A DNA stretch of 11,277 nucleotides from Gammaproteobacteria bacterium (GTDB lineage: Bacteria; Pseudomonadota; Gammaproteobacteria; Enterobacterales; Alteromonadaceae), in contig JAIXSW010000062.1 in the NCBI GenBank assembly GCA_027484495.1, positions 1 to 11,277 on the forward strand. Direction: 5' to 3'. A program made the translations under genes and the position numbers. Positions 1 through 6,773 of the stretch are shown piece after piece. The notes beneath the pieces are model-generated. The model did no database searches and was not told the origin of the DNA. It worked only from the letters and a program-made list of their open reading frames with translations. The stretch's first letter is position 1. Each line of letters begins with the position of its first letter.

Positions 1-1245
1 ACACAGCTCGAAGAGCTGGGCATTAGCCTGACGCAGGGCTATGACCCGGCACAACTGGAGCCTGCACCGGATTTGGTGATCATTGGTAACGCGATGTCGC
101 GCGGTAACCCTTGTGTCGAGTATGTGCTGAATCGCAATATTCCCTATACGTCCGGGCCACAATGGCTGGCTGAAACCGTGCTGAGAGATCGCTGGGTATT
201 GGCGGTGTCGGGTACCCACGGTAAAACGACGACGACGACGATGCTGGCGTGGATTTTAGAATTTGCCGGCATGAAACCCGGTTTTCTGATTGGTGGGATC
301 CCGCAGAATTTTGCTGTGTCAGCGCGCCTCGGTGATGCGCCGTTTTTTGTTATCGAAGCGGACGAATACGACACCGCATTTTTTGATAAACGCAGTAAAT
401 TTGTGCATTACCGGCCACGCACGTTAATTCTGAATAATCTCGAATTTGACCATGCCGATATTTTCCCAGACCTTGCCGCCATTCAGCGCCAGTTCCACCA
501 TTTGCTGCGTATGGTGCCGGGGAACGGCTTAGTGCTGTCGCAATCCGGTGTGCCGGCCGTGCAGCAAGTGCTCGATATGGGCTGTTGGAGCGAGCAGCAA
601 CAAAGCGGTACCGACTGGCAGGTGCAGTTGCTGCAAGCCGATGGCTCCAGTTTTGCAGTCAGTTTCCGTGGCGAAGTCAAAGGTACCGTCAACTGGGCTT
701 TATGTGGCCAACATAGTGTCGACAACGGCCTGATGGCGCTGGCGGCGGCGCAGCATGCCGGCGTGCCTTTAGCCATCGCGATTGAAGCACTGAATCAGTT
801 TATTGCACCGAAACGCCGGCTGGAGCTCAAAGGCGTCGTCAACGACATCAGCGTCTATGACGATTTTGCCCATCACCCGACAGCGATTGAAACGACGTTG
901 GCCGGATTACGTGCCCGGGTGGGCCAAAAACGTATCCTGGCCGTATTGGAACCGCGCTCAAATACAATGCGCATGGGCGTGCACAAAGAAGCCTTACCGG
1001 CGTCACTGCAAAATGCCGATCAGGTGTTCTTGTTTGAACCGGCCAATAGTGGCTGGTCGCTTGGTGCGCTCGCTGGCCAAATCAGCCAGGAATGTGGCGT
1101 TCCGGCGCTGGTTGAACAGGATATTGCGGCACTGGTGCCACAGATTGTGGCGACGGCGCAGCCAGGCGATTCGATTCTGGTGATGAGCAACGGTGGCTTC
1201 GGCGGTATTCACGATAAGTTATTACAGGCGCTGGCTGGCGGTTGA
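1..1245 (+). CDS. mpl: UDP-N-acetylmuramate:L-alanyl-gamma-D-glutamyl-meso-diaminopimelate ligase, 5' end missing
   Basis: Mpl is a cytoplasmic ATP-dependent Mur ligase. It joins the recycled murein tripeptide (L-Ala-D-Glu-meso-DAP) to UDP-MurNAc, returning it to peptidoglycan synthesis. The frame is open from the first base, so the true start lies upstream. 414 residues are visible against roughly 450-460 for the family, so about 40 N-terminal residues are missing. The Mur ligase ATP loop GTHGKTTTTTM is encoded at 211-243. The central domain follows with IEADEYDTAFFDKRSKF, LNNLEFDHADIF and a CGQHSVDNGLMAL stretch. The C-terminal domain shows YDDFAHHPTAI, LEPRSNTMRMG and a final MSNGGFGGIHDKLL, all typical of Mpl rather than MurC. 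The P-loop threonines are five identical ACG codons. A terminator overlaps the stop, so this is probably the end of its transcript. The next gene, ubiX, lies 81 bases on. Confidence 0.95.
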   Translation, partial: TQLEELGISLTQGYDPAQLEPAPDLVIIGNAMSRGNPCVEYVLNRNIPYTSGPQWLAETVLRDRWVLAVSGTHGKTTTTTMLAWILEFAGMKPGFLIGGIPQNFAVSARLGDAPFFVIEADEYDTAFFDKRSKFVHYRPRTLILNNLEFDHADIFPDLAAIQRQFHHLLRMVPGNGLVLSQSGVPAVQQVLDMGCWSEQQQSGTDWQVQLLQADGSSFAVSFRGEVKGTVNWALCGQHSVDNGLMALAAAQHAGVPLAIAIEALNQFIAPKRRLELKGVVNDISVYDDFAHHPTAIETTLAGLRARVGQKRILAVLEPRSNTMRMGVHKEALPASLQNADQVFLFEPANSGWSLGALAGQISQECGVPALVEQDIAALVPQIVATAQPGDSILVMSNGGFGGIHDKLLQALAGG

Positions 1246-1259
1246 GCCAGCCGGTTTTT
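1231..1259 (+). terminator. Rho-independent terminator of mpl
   Basis: A 9-bp stem (1231-1239 with 1246-1254, one G-T pair) has a 6-base loop and is followed directly by five T residues at 1255-1259. The mpl stop codon TGA (1243-1245) lies in the loop, so the left arm is coding sequence. Stem strength and the T tract make an intrinsic terminator likely. It would separate mpl from ubiX, or attenuate read-through between them. Confidence 0.8.
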
Positions 1260-1265
1260 GCCGAT

Positions 1266-1290
1266 GTCTGGCGAGGTCTGCATCCAGACC
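1266..1290 (+). other. Alternative hairpins in the ubiX leader
   Basis: Between the mpl terminator and ubiX, GGTCTG (1275-1280) pairs perfectly with CAGACC (1285-1290) around a CATC loop. GTCTGG (1266-1271) can instead pair with CCAGAC (1284-1289). The two pairings exclude each other because they share the same right arm. They could be a small structural switch, or simply a chance repeat of GTCTG. No T tract follows, so this is not a terminator. I recognise no known riboswitch in these bases. Confidence 0.3.
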
Positions 1291-1326
1291 GCGGCGGACA
1301 CCCGCACTCAGTAAAAAGGCACTTTT

Positions 1327-1992
1327 ATGCAAGTAAGTGATGATCTGAACGTTCAACACAGTGTTTCCCCCCAGCGTGAAGTCACGCTGGCCTTTACCGG
1401 TGCGTCCGGTGCTTTATATGGCTGGCGCCTGCTACAAGTGCTGTTGAGCCTGAATGTGAAGGTGCATTTGCTGATTTCCAGCGCGGCAAAAGTGGTGTTT
1501 GCCACTGAGCACGATTTGAAACTGAATGGCAATCCACAGGCCTGTCAGGCCCAGCTGATTGAAATCTTTGGCTGTGCCCCCCATTTATTGGCTGTCTATG
1601 GCAAAGACGACTGGTTTTCGCCGGTTGCGTCCGGCTCGGCAGCGCCGAAGACTATGGTGATTTGCCCTTGTTCGACCGGGACTGTCGCGGCCATTGCGCA
1701 TGGCATGAGTGACAATCTGATCGAACGGGCGGCCGATGTGGTGTTAAAAGAAAAAGGCCAGTTGATTCTGGTGCCACGGGAAGCGCCATTAAGCGCGCTA
1801 CATCTGGAGAATTTGCTGGCACTAGCGCGGTTAGGCGCCACTATCATGCCGGCTGCGCCTGGTTTTTATCACCAGCCCAAGACCATTGAAGACCTGATTG
1901 ATTTTATTGTGGCCAGATTGCTGGACCATTTGGGACTGCCGCAGCAACTAATGCCGCGTTGGGGCTATCAGCCACACACCACCAGGGATTGA
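1327..1992 (+). CDS. ubiX: Flavin prenyltransferase UbiX
   Basis: UbiX prenylates reduced FMN with dimethylallyl phosphate. The product, prenylated FMN, is the cofactor of the UbiD decarboxylase in ubiquinone synthesis. The protein has 221 residues. The flavin-binding flavodoxin-like fold shows FTGASGALYGWRLLQ near residues 23-37, a VICPCSTGTVAAIAHGMSDN stretch in mid-protein and RAADVVLKEK followed by LVPREAPLS. The C-terminal active-site segment is TIMPAAPGFYHQPKTIEDLI. It carries about 15 more N-terminal residues than the E. coli protein, with no internal start that would remove them. The ATG at 1327 has AAGG at 1316-1319 with seven bases between. It sits downstream of mpl but behind a terminator, so it probably has its own promoter or relies on read-through. 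UbiD is not in the window. Confidence 0.95.
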   Translation: MQVSDDLNVQHSVSPQREVTLAFTGASGALYGWRLLQVLLSLNVKVHLLISSAAKVVFATEHDLKLNGNPQACQAQLIEIFGCAPHLLAVYGKDDWFSPVASGSAAPKTMVICPCSTGTVAAIAHGMSDNLIERAADVVLKEKGQLILVPREAPLSALHLENLLALARLGATIMPAAPGFYHQPKTIEDLIDFIVARLLDHLGLPQQLMPRWGYQPHTTRD

Positions 1993-2019
1993 CCCGTCAC
2001 GGGTTAGTCCAATCATAAG
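1989..2019 (+). promoter_or_regulatory. Weak candidate promoter for yadGH
   Basis: TTGACC (1989-1994, overlapping the ubiX stop) is a good -35 match, and CATAAG (2014-2019) is a fair -10. The 19-base spacing is longer than the usual 17. This is the only sigma70-like pair I see in the 60 bases between ubiX and yadG. Simple co-transcription from ubiX is equally possible. Confidence 0.25.
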
Positions 2020-2023
2020 ATGA

Positions 2024-2038
2024 AATCGCCTGGCGATT
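2024..2038. repeat. 15-bp palindrome just upstream of the yadG ribosome site
   Basis: AATCGCCTGGCGATT is a perfect inverted repeat with 7-base arms around one central T. It ends two bases before the GAGGAG ribosome-binding sequence (2041-2046). A short ACCCG/CGGGT hairpin (1992-2004) lies just upstream. The position fits either an operator for a dimeric repressor or an RNA hairpin affecting access to the ribosome site. No T tract follows, so it is not a terminator. Confidence 0.4.
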
Positions 2039-2052
2039 AAGAGGAGTACGCT

Positions 2053-2970
2053 GTGACGCTGGCTTTATCGATCCGCGCTTTACACAAATCCTATAAAAGC
2101 GGCACCAAAGCTTTAAATGGCATTGATCTTGACGTGCAGCAAGGCGATTTTTTTGCGTTACTGGGGCCCAATGGTGCGGGCAAAAGTACCACCATCGGTA
2201 TCATCAGTTCCTTGGTGAACAAGACATCAGGCTCGGTAAAGGTCTTTGATTTTGATACGGATACTCATCTTGAAGATGCCAAAAGCCAGTTAGGCTTAGT
2301 GCCACAGGAATTTAACTTTAACCAGTTTGAAACGGTGCTGCAGATTGTGGTGAATCAGGCGGGTTATTACGGCGTGCCAAAAAGTGTCGCCCTGGTCCGG
2401 GCCGAGAAATATTTAGGGCAACTGGGTTTGTGGGAAAAACGCCATGCCCGCTCACGGGAGTTATCCGGCGGCATGAAGCGCCGGCTGATGATCGCCCGCG
2501 CTTTGATGCACGAGCCTAAGCTGTTGATTTTGGATGAGCCAACCGCCGGTGTTGATATCGAACTACGCCGTTCGATGTGGGAATTCCTCAAAGAGATCAA
2601 TGCCCAGGGGGTAACCATCATTTTGACCACGCATTATCTGGAAGAAGCAGAGATGCTGTGTCGCAATATCGCCATCATCGACAAAGGGCGCATCGTCGAA
2701 AACACTTCGATGAAAGCCTTGCTCGGCAAACTGAACAAAGAAACTTTTGTACTGGATTTAAAAGCCGGCCGCACTGAATTGACGTTGCCGGGTTTTGTCA
2801 CCCGCAAACTGGATGAACAAAGTTTTGAGGTGGACGTCGAGAAAAATCAGGGCCTGAATGCCGTGTTCAGCGCTTTAGCGCAACAGGACATCACAGTGTT
2901 GTCGATGCGAAACAAAGCCAATCGGCTGGAAGAGTTGTTTGTCAGTCTGATAGGTGAGGGGAAACACTGA
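2053..2970 (+). CDS. yadG: ABC transporter ATP-binding protein, YadG-like
   Basis: This is the nucleotide-binding subunit of an ABC-2 type exporter. It hydrolyses ATP at the cytoplasmic face to power the permease encoded next to it. The 305 residues include Walker A GPNGAGKST (38-46), a Q-loop in GLVPQEFNF, the signature LSGGMKRR (SGGM at 138-141), Walker B LLILDEPTAGVD (157-168) and the switch histidine H194 in TTHYLEEAE. The last 90 or so residues form the extra C-terminal domain common in this subfamily. Length and sequence are close to E. coli YadG (about 308 residues). The start is GTG at 2053, supported by GAGGAG at 2041-2046. The stop overlaps the permease start by one base (A of TGATG), indicating translational coupling. 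The substrate is unknown for this family. Confidence 0.93.
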   Translation: MTLALSIRALHKSYKSGTKALNGIDLDVQQGDFFALLGPNGAGKSTTIGIISSLVNKTSGSVKVFDFDTDTHLEDAKSQLGLVPQEFNFNQFETVLQIVVNQAGYYGVPKSVALVRAEKYLGQLGLWEKRHARSRELSGGMKRRLMIARALMHEPKLLILDEPTAGVDIELRRSMWEFLKEINAQGVTIILTTHYLEEAEMLCRNIAIIDKGRIVENTSMKALLGKLNKETFVLDLKAGRTELTLPGFVTRKLDEQSFEVDVEKNQGLNAVFSALAQQDITVLSMRNKANRLEELFVSLIGEGKH

Positions 2971-3743
2971 TGTTTAGACCAAGATATCTGATTGCACTGC
3001 AAAGTATCCTGAATAAAGAAACCAACCGATTCCTGCGGATTTGGGTGCAGACGCTGGTACCGCCAGCCATTACGATGACGTTGTATTTTGTCATTTTCGG
3101 CAATCTAATCGGTAGCCAGATCGGGCAAATTCATGGCTTCAGCTACATGGAATTTATTGTGCCTGGTCTCATCATGATGTCGGTGATAACCAACTCTTAT
3201 GCCAATGTGGCGTCGAGTTTCTTTAGTGCGAAGTTTCAGCGTAATGTGGAAGAATTGCTGGTCGCGCCGGTACCGAACTACATTATTGTGCTCGGTTTTG
3301 TTGGTGGTGGCGTGGCACGGGGCGTGCTGGTCGGGTTGATTGTCACCATCCTCAGTTTGTTTTTTGTCGATATCCGCATCCATCATCTGTGGGTGATTAT
3401 CAGTACTGTATTGCTCACTTCCGCGGTATTTTCACTCGGCGGGTTGATTAACGCGGTGTATGCCAAGACATTCGACGACATCAGTATAGTGCCAACCTTT
3501 GTGCTGACACCTTTGACCTATTTAGGCGGCGTATTCTATTCGCTGAGCCTGTTACCGGAGTTCTGGCAGGGCGTGTCGACGCTCAATCCGATTGTGTACA
3601 TGGTCAATGCGTTTCGTTATGGCTTTCTCGGCCATTCCGATGTCAGCCTGCCACTGGCCTATTCAGTGCTGATTGGCCTGATTGTGGTGTTGTTTACGGT
3701 GGCGATGCAATTGATCCGCCGCGGCACCGGGCTGCGTAGTTAG
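2970..3743 (+). CDS. yadH: ABC-2 type transporter permease, YadH-like
   Basis: This inner-membrane permease is the partner of the preceding ATPase. The 257 residues closely follow E. coli YadH (256 residues). The N-terminal RIWVQTLVPPAITMTLYFVI begins the first membrane helix. It is followed by FIVPGLIMMSVITNSYANVA and the cytoplasmic coupling segment KFQRNVEELLVAPVPNYII. Several further hydrophobic helices come next, and the ABC-2 signature region KTFDDISIVPTFVLTPLTYL leads into GGVFYSLSLLP. Six membrane segments are expected, with a short basic C terminus ending GTGLRS. The start ATG overlaps the yadG stop, and GAGGGG sits upstream within yadG. YadG and YadH probably form a dimeric exporter of lipids, drugs or a polysaccharide-like molecule, but the sequence does not show which. 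No terminator is evident after the stop. Confidence 0.93.
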   Translation: MFRPRYLIALQSILNKETNRFLRIWVQTLVPPAITMTLYFVIFGNLIGSQIGQIHGFSYMEFIVPGLIMMSVITNSYANVASSFFSAKFQRNVEELLVAPVPNYIIVLGFVGGGVARGVLVGLIVTILSLFFVDIRIHHLWVIISTVLLTSAVFSLGGLINAVYAKTFDDISIVPTFVLTPLTYLGGVFYSLSLLPEFWQGVSTLNPIVYMVNAFRYGFLGHSDVSLPLAYSVLIGLIVVLFTVAMQLIRRGTGLRS

Positions 3744-3950
3744 CGATAGGCGGGGACAGAGTGGTCAGCGCCAGTTGGCCGCTCTGCGTGATTTCGACTG
3801 CAATATCCACACAGCACAGACCAGTCAGGATATTTTTTAAAGACATTTGTAATGTGTTTTAGTACATTGCTTCCTTTGGGCCAAATCAGTGCCCATGCGC
3901 ATAACAGCGCCAACAGACCGCAGAGTCTGAGCTTACCACGGCGAGGATAA
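3744..3950. other. Intergenic region between yadH and panP
   Basis: These 207 bases hold no convincing gene. There is no clear intrinsic terminator for yadGH. The middle (about 3830-3870) is AT-rich and carries a candidate promoter and inverted repeat, listed separately. A short palindrome TTTGG-G-CCAAA (3875-3885) lies just after the promoter. The final GAGGA (3943-3947) is the panP ribosome site, only three bases from the ATG. A reverse-strand open frame covers the region but shows no recognisable protein features. Confidence 0.6.
3840..3868 (+). promoter_or_regulatory. Candidate panP promoter with embedded inverted repeat
   Basis: AAGACA (3840-3845) and TACATT (3863-3868) are separated by exactly 17 bases, giving a moderate sigma70-like promoter with an AT-rich upstream stretch. 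The inverted repeat ACATT-TGT-AATGT (3843-3855) sits between the two hexamers, and another ACATT forms the -10 region. A regulator bound there would block RNA polymerase. The promoter would give a leader of about 75 bases to panP. The call rests on motif matching only. Confidence 0.4.
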
Positions 3951-5600
3951 ATGACAGATAACAAACGACTGGCAACAGCGTCCGAAGAGGCTCTGTGGCG
4001 GATCTTTACCGTCCCTGAAGCACCGGATTCAACGCTGAGCATTATCGAGCAGAACATTTCGCAGAATCTGGCGGGTTTCCTGCGCGAAAGCATTGTGGCA
4101 GTGGAAAAACCACTGTGGCAAATCGAGCGTGATTTTCAGGCCTATCAGATCCCGGCGGAACCGAGCTTTGTGTCGGATTACGCCGAAAACATTATGGAAA
4201 AGCTGGTCGCGCACTCAGTCCACACGGCAGCGCCCAGTTTTATTGGTCACATGACGTCGGCCTTGCCGTATTTCGTGTTACCGCTGTCAAAAATGATGGT
4301 GGGGCTGAACCAGAATCTGGTCAAAATCGAAACCTCCAAAGCCTTTACACCGCTGGAGCGCCAGGTGCTCGGCATGATGCACCATCTGGTGTATGGCGAA
4401 AGCGAAGGGTTTTACAAAAAATGGCAGCATAGCGCCAATCATTCATTAGGCGCATTTTGCTCTGGCGGCACTGTCGCAAACATGACGGCATTGTGGATCG
4501 CCCGTAACCGCCTGCTGAAGCCAGACGGTGATTTTAAAGGCGTGGCCAAAGAAGGTTTGTTCCGCGCCATGCGGCATTATGGGTATGACGACTTAGCTAT
4601 CCTGGTGTCAGAACGCGGCCATTATTCCCTGAAAAAGGCTGCTGATTTGCTCGGCATTGGCCGCGACATGCTGATCCCGATCCCAACCGACGCCGACAAT
4701 AAAGTTGACGTCGCTAAAATGCGTGAGAAAGCACTGGAACTGCAGGCGCGGCATATCCGCGTGATGGCGATTGTTGGTGTGGCCGGCACCACTGAAACCG
4801 GCAACATCGACCCACTGGCAGAGCTTGCCGCGCTCGCCACTGAATTGCAGTGTCACTTCCACGTCGATGCAGCCTGGGGCGGCGCGACTATGTTGTCAGA
4901 GAAATACCGATATCTGCTCAAAGGTATTGAGCTGGCGGACTCTGTCACTATAGATGCGCATAAACAGATGTATGTGCCGATGGGCGCCGGTATGGTGGTG
5001 TTCAAGCATCCATCCAGTGCCCATGCCATTGAACATCATGCCGAATATATTCTGCGCAAAGGCTCAAAAGATTTGGGTAGCCAAACGCTGGAAGGTTCGC
5101 GTCCCGGCATGGCGATGCTGGTGCATGCCTGTTTGCAGGTGATTGGCCGCAAAGGGTATGAAATTCTGATTAACCGCAGTCTGGAAAAAGCGCGTTATTT
5201 TGCCGGTCTGATTGATTTACATGCAGATTTTGAGTTGGTGACTGCGCCTGAGCTGTGTTTACTGACCTATCGCTACGTGCCGGCAACAGTGCAGCAGGCG
5301 ATGCAAAAAGCCAAGGCCGCCGGCGATCTGGAGCGTTTAAAGAAATTTAATGATCTGCTGAGCGGTCTGACCAAGTTTATCCAGAAGCGACAGCGCGAAG
5401 AGGGCAAATCCTTTGTGTCGCGCACGCGCTTGACGCCGGCGCGTTATCACCGGCAGGATACCGTTGTGTTCCGAATTGTGCTGGCGAATCCACTAACCAC
5501 TGACCAAATCCTGCATGATGTGCTGGATGAGCAAGTGGCGCTGGCGAAAATGGACAAAGAGTTTTTACCGAAGTTGTTACAGCTGGCGCGCGATTATTAA
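3951..5600 (+). CDS. panP: Pyridoxal-dependent aspartate 1-decarboxylase PanP
   Basis: The predicted reaction is decarboxylation of L-aspartate to beta-alanine, feeding pantothenate and coenzyme A synthesis in the cytoplasm. PanP replaces the pyruvoyl enzyme PanD in Vibrio, Shewanella and relatives. The 549 residues fit this group II PLP decarboxylase family. The N-terminal LMRIF-like segment reads LWRIFTVPEAPDSTLSIIEQ, characteristic of PanP. Phosphate contacts SGGT are at 171-174, a ring-stacking histidine H224 is in RGHYSLKKA, D306 is in HVDAAWGG, and the PLP lysine K338 is in TIDAHKQMYVP. The C-terminal small domain includes LTPARYHRQDTVVFRIVL. The start at 3951 has GAGGA three bases upstream, rather close. 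It appears monocistronic: its own candidate promoter lies upstream and a strong terminator follows. Glutamate decarboxylase is the main alternative, but the N terminus favours PanP. Confidence 0.9.
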   Translation: MTDNKRLATASEEALWRIFTVPEAPDSTLSIIEQNISQNLAGFLRESIVAVEKPLWQIERDFQAYQIPAEPSFVSDYAENIMEKLVAHSVHTAAPSFIGHMTSALPYFVLPLSKMMVGLNQNLVKIETSKAFTPLERQVLGMMHHLVYGESEGFYKKWQHSANHSLGAFCSGGTVANMTALWIARNRLLKPDGDFKGVAKEGLFRAMRHYGYDDLAILVSERGHYSLKKAADLLGIGRDMLIPIPTDADNKVDVAKMREKALELQARHIRVMAIVGVAGTTETGNIDPLAELAALATELQCHFHVDAAWGGATMLSEKYRYLLKGIELADSVTIDAHKQMYVPMGAGMVVFKHPSSAHAIEHHAEYILRKGSKDLGSQTLEGSRPGMAMLVHACLQVIGRKGYEILINRSLEKARYFAGLIDLHADFELVTAPELCLLTYRYVPATVQQAMQKAKAAGDLERLKKFNDLLSGLTKFIQKRQREEGKSFVSRTRLTPARYHRQDTVVFRIVLANPLTTDQILHDVLDEQVALAKMDKEFLPKLLQLARDY

Positions 5601-5627
5601 CCGGCGGCTTTCTCTGTAGTCAGAGCA

Positions 5628-5654
5628 AAAAATGGCGGCATGGCCGCCATTTTT
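5628..5654 (+). terminator. Rho-independent terminator after panP
   Basis: A perfect 12-bp inverted repeat (5628-5639 with 5643-5654) has a three-base ATG loop. The GC core GGCGGC/GCCGCC is flanked by an A tract on the left and a T tract on the right. It begins 27 bases after the panP stop. Because the A and T tracts mirror each other it could terminate in both directions, but the genes on both sides point right. Confidence 0.88.
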
Positions 5655-5729
5655 GATCACGGCTATTTTGATTCTCAATAGCGCCGCCAATAAGCCAGTG
5701 ATGACCATTGCATGCACAGGAGTCAGATC

Positions 5730-6761
5730 ATGTCTTTATCAATACGACGCAGTAGCCACTTGCTGCTAACCACCGCCGCTATTGGCCTGGTGCTGGTCGC
5801 TGCTATTTGGCCTTTTTATCAGGTGAGTCAGCAGCAGCTGGCCAATGCAGAGCAAGCGCGAATTGATGCACAGCCTGATGTAAGTCGCAGCGATTACCAG
5901 CCAAGGCTTGACCAACTGCAGCAAACGGCAGACTTCAGTACCCTGGCGTCAACGGAGATGGCGGGGCGTCGGCCCGGTCAACCGGGAAGTAGCCTAGCGC
6001 GGGACTTTCTGCAGCGTCGTTTCAGCGAATTGGGCTTAGTGCCGGCCGGCAGTGATGGCTTTAGGCAAGCCTATCAGACTGACAGTAACGGTGCTGGTAT
6101 GAATTTCGTCGGAAAAATCATCGGCACGCAAACGCAGTTAGCAGCGATTGTGATCACGGCGCATTATGATCATTTAGGTGTTCATCAAGGCCGGATGTAC
6201 CCGGGATCGGATGATAATGCCTCTGGTGTTGCTGCCTTGCTGGCGCTGGCGACGTACTTTCAGGCCCATCCGCCACGCCATACGTTGATATTCGCGGCGG
6301 TAGATCATGAAGAGCAGGGCATGCGTGGTAGCCAGCAATTATTCGACGGCAAACTGTTCAAACCTGAACAGCTGGCGCTGAATGTGAATCTGGATATGTT
6401 AAGTCGCGATAGCAAGGCCCGCTTGTTTGCGGTTGGCACTTATCAGCATCCGGCGTTGCTGCCGCTGTTGCAGCCGCTGCAACGCGACAGTCTGGTCGCG
6501 GTTAAATTCGGCCATGACCGACCGGCCTCACTGGTCGGGCAGACGCAGGATTGGAGCAGCGCCAGCGATCACGCGGTATTTGCCCGCCATGGCGTGCCTT
6601 TTGTCTATTTCGGTGTGCCGGATCATCCGGATTATCATCAGCCGACAGATACCTTTGAGCGCGCTGATCTCGATTTTTATCACAAGGTCAGCGATACCAT
6701 TTTGGCCGCGTTACTGCTGCTCGACAGCGCGGATTTAGCGCTACTGCGCAGTAAAGAATAG
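5730..6761 (+). CDS. Membrane-anchored M28-family zinc metallopeptidase
   Basis: M28 peptidases are usually aminopeptidases with two zinc ions. The ATG at 5730 is preferred over the one at 5712 because AGGAG (5718-5722) lies seven bases before it; this gives 343 residues. A hydrophobic segment at about 11-30 (LLLTTAAIGLVLVAAIW) is an uncleaved anchor or signal peptide, so the enzyme should act in the periplasm. All metal-site motifs are present: H145 and D147 in ITAHYDHLG, D161 in PGSDDNASG, E194 (general base) and E195 in VDHEEQGMRGS, D222 in NLDMLSR and H303 in DYHQPTDTF. This pattern matches the Aeromonas aminopeptidase class. The gene follows the panP terminator, so a promoter should lie in 5655-5717; I see no strong one, only a GCTATT/AATAGC inverted repeat (5662-5682). 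It converges on the carrier gene with 12 bases between them. The natural substrate cannot be read from the sequence. Confidence 0.9.
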   Translation: MSLSIRRSSHLLLTTAAIGLVLVAAIWPFYQVSQQQLANAEQARIDAQPDVSRSDYQPRLDQLQQTADFSTLASTEMAGRRPGQPGSSLARDFLQRRFSELGLVPAGSDGFRQAYQTDSNGAGMNFVGKIIGTQTQLAAIVITAHYDHLGVHQGRMYPGSDDNASGVAALLALATYFQAHPPRHTLIFAAVDHEEQGMRGSQQLFDGKLFKPEQLALNVNLDMLSRDSKARLFAVGTYQHPALLPLLQPLQRDSLVAVKFGHDRPASLVGQTQDWSSASDHAVFARHGVPFVYFGVPDHPDYHQPTDTFERADLDFYHKVSDTILAALLLLDSADLALLRSKE

Positions 6762-6773
6762 GTGCAGGGCGGC

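Noticed and set aside
803..1183. A 126-codon forward frame inside mpl.
   Set aside because: It overlaps the well-conserved Mpl C-terminal domain in another frame and is rich in Arg, Trp and Cys, as shadow frames in GC-rich codons usually are.
3740..4093. A 117-codon reverse-strand open frame across the yadH-panP gap, with one hydrophobic stretch (LRLCGLLALLCAWALIWP).
   Set aside because: It begins antisense inside panP, reads low-complexity and basic sequence, resembles no family I know, and ends at the yadH stop. It looks like a chance frame.
5662..5682. Inverted repeat GCTATT/AATAGC upstream of the M28 gene as an operator or second terminator.
   Set aside because: Short arms, a nine-base spacer and no T tract; it follows an already strong terminator and is likely chance.
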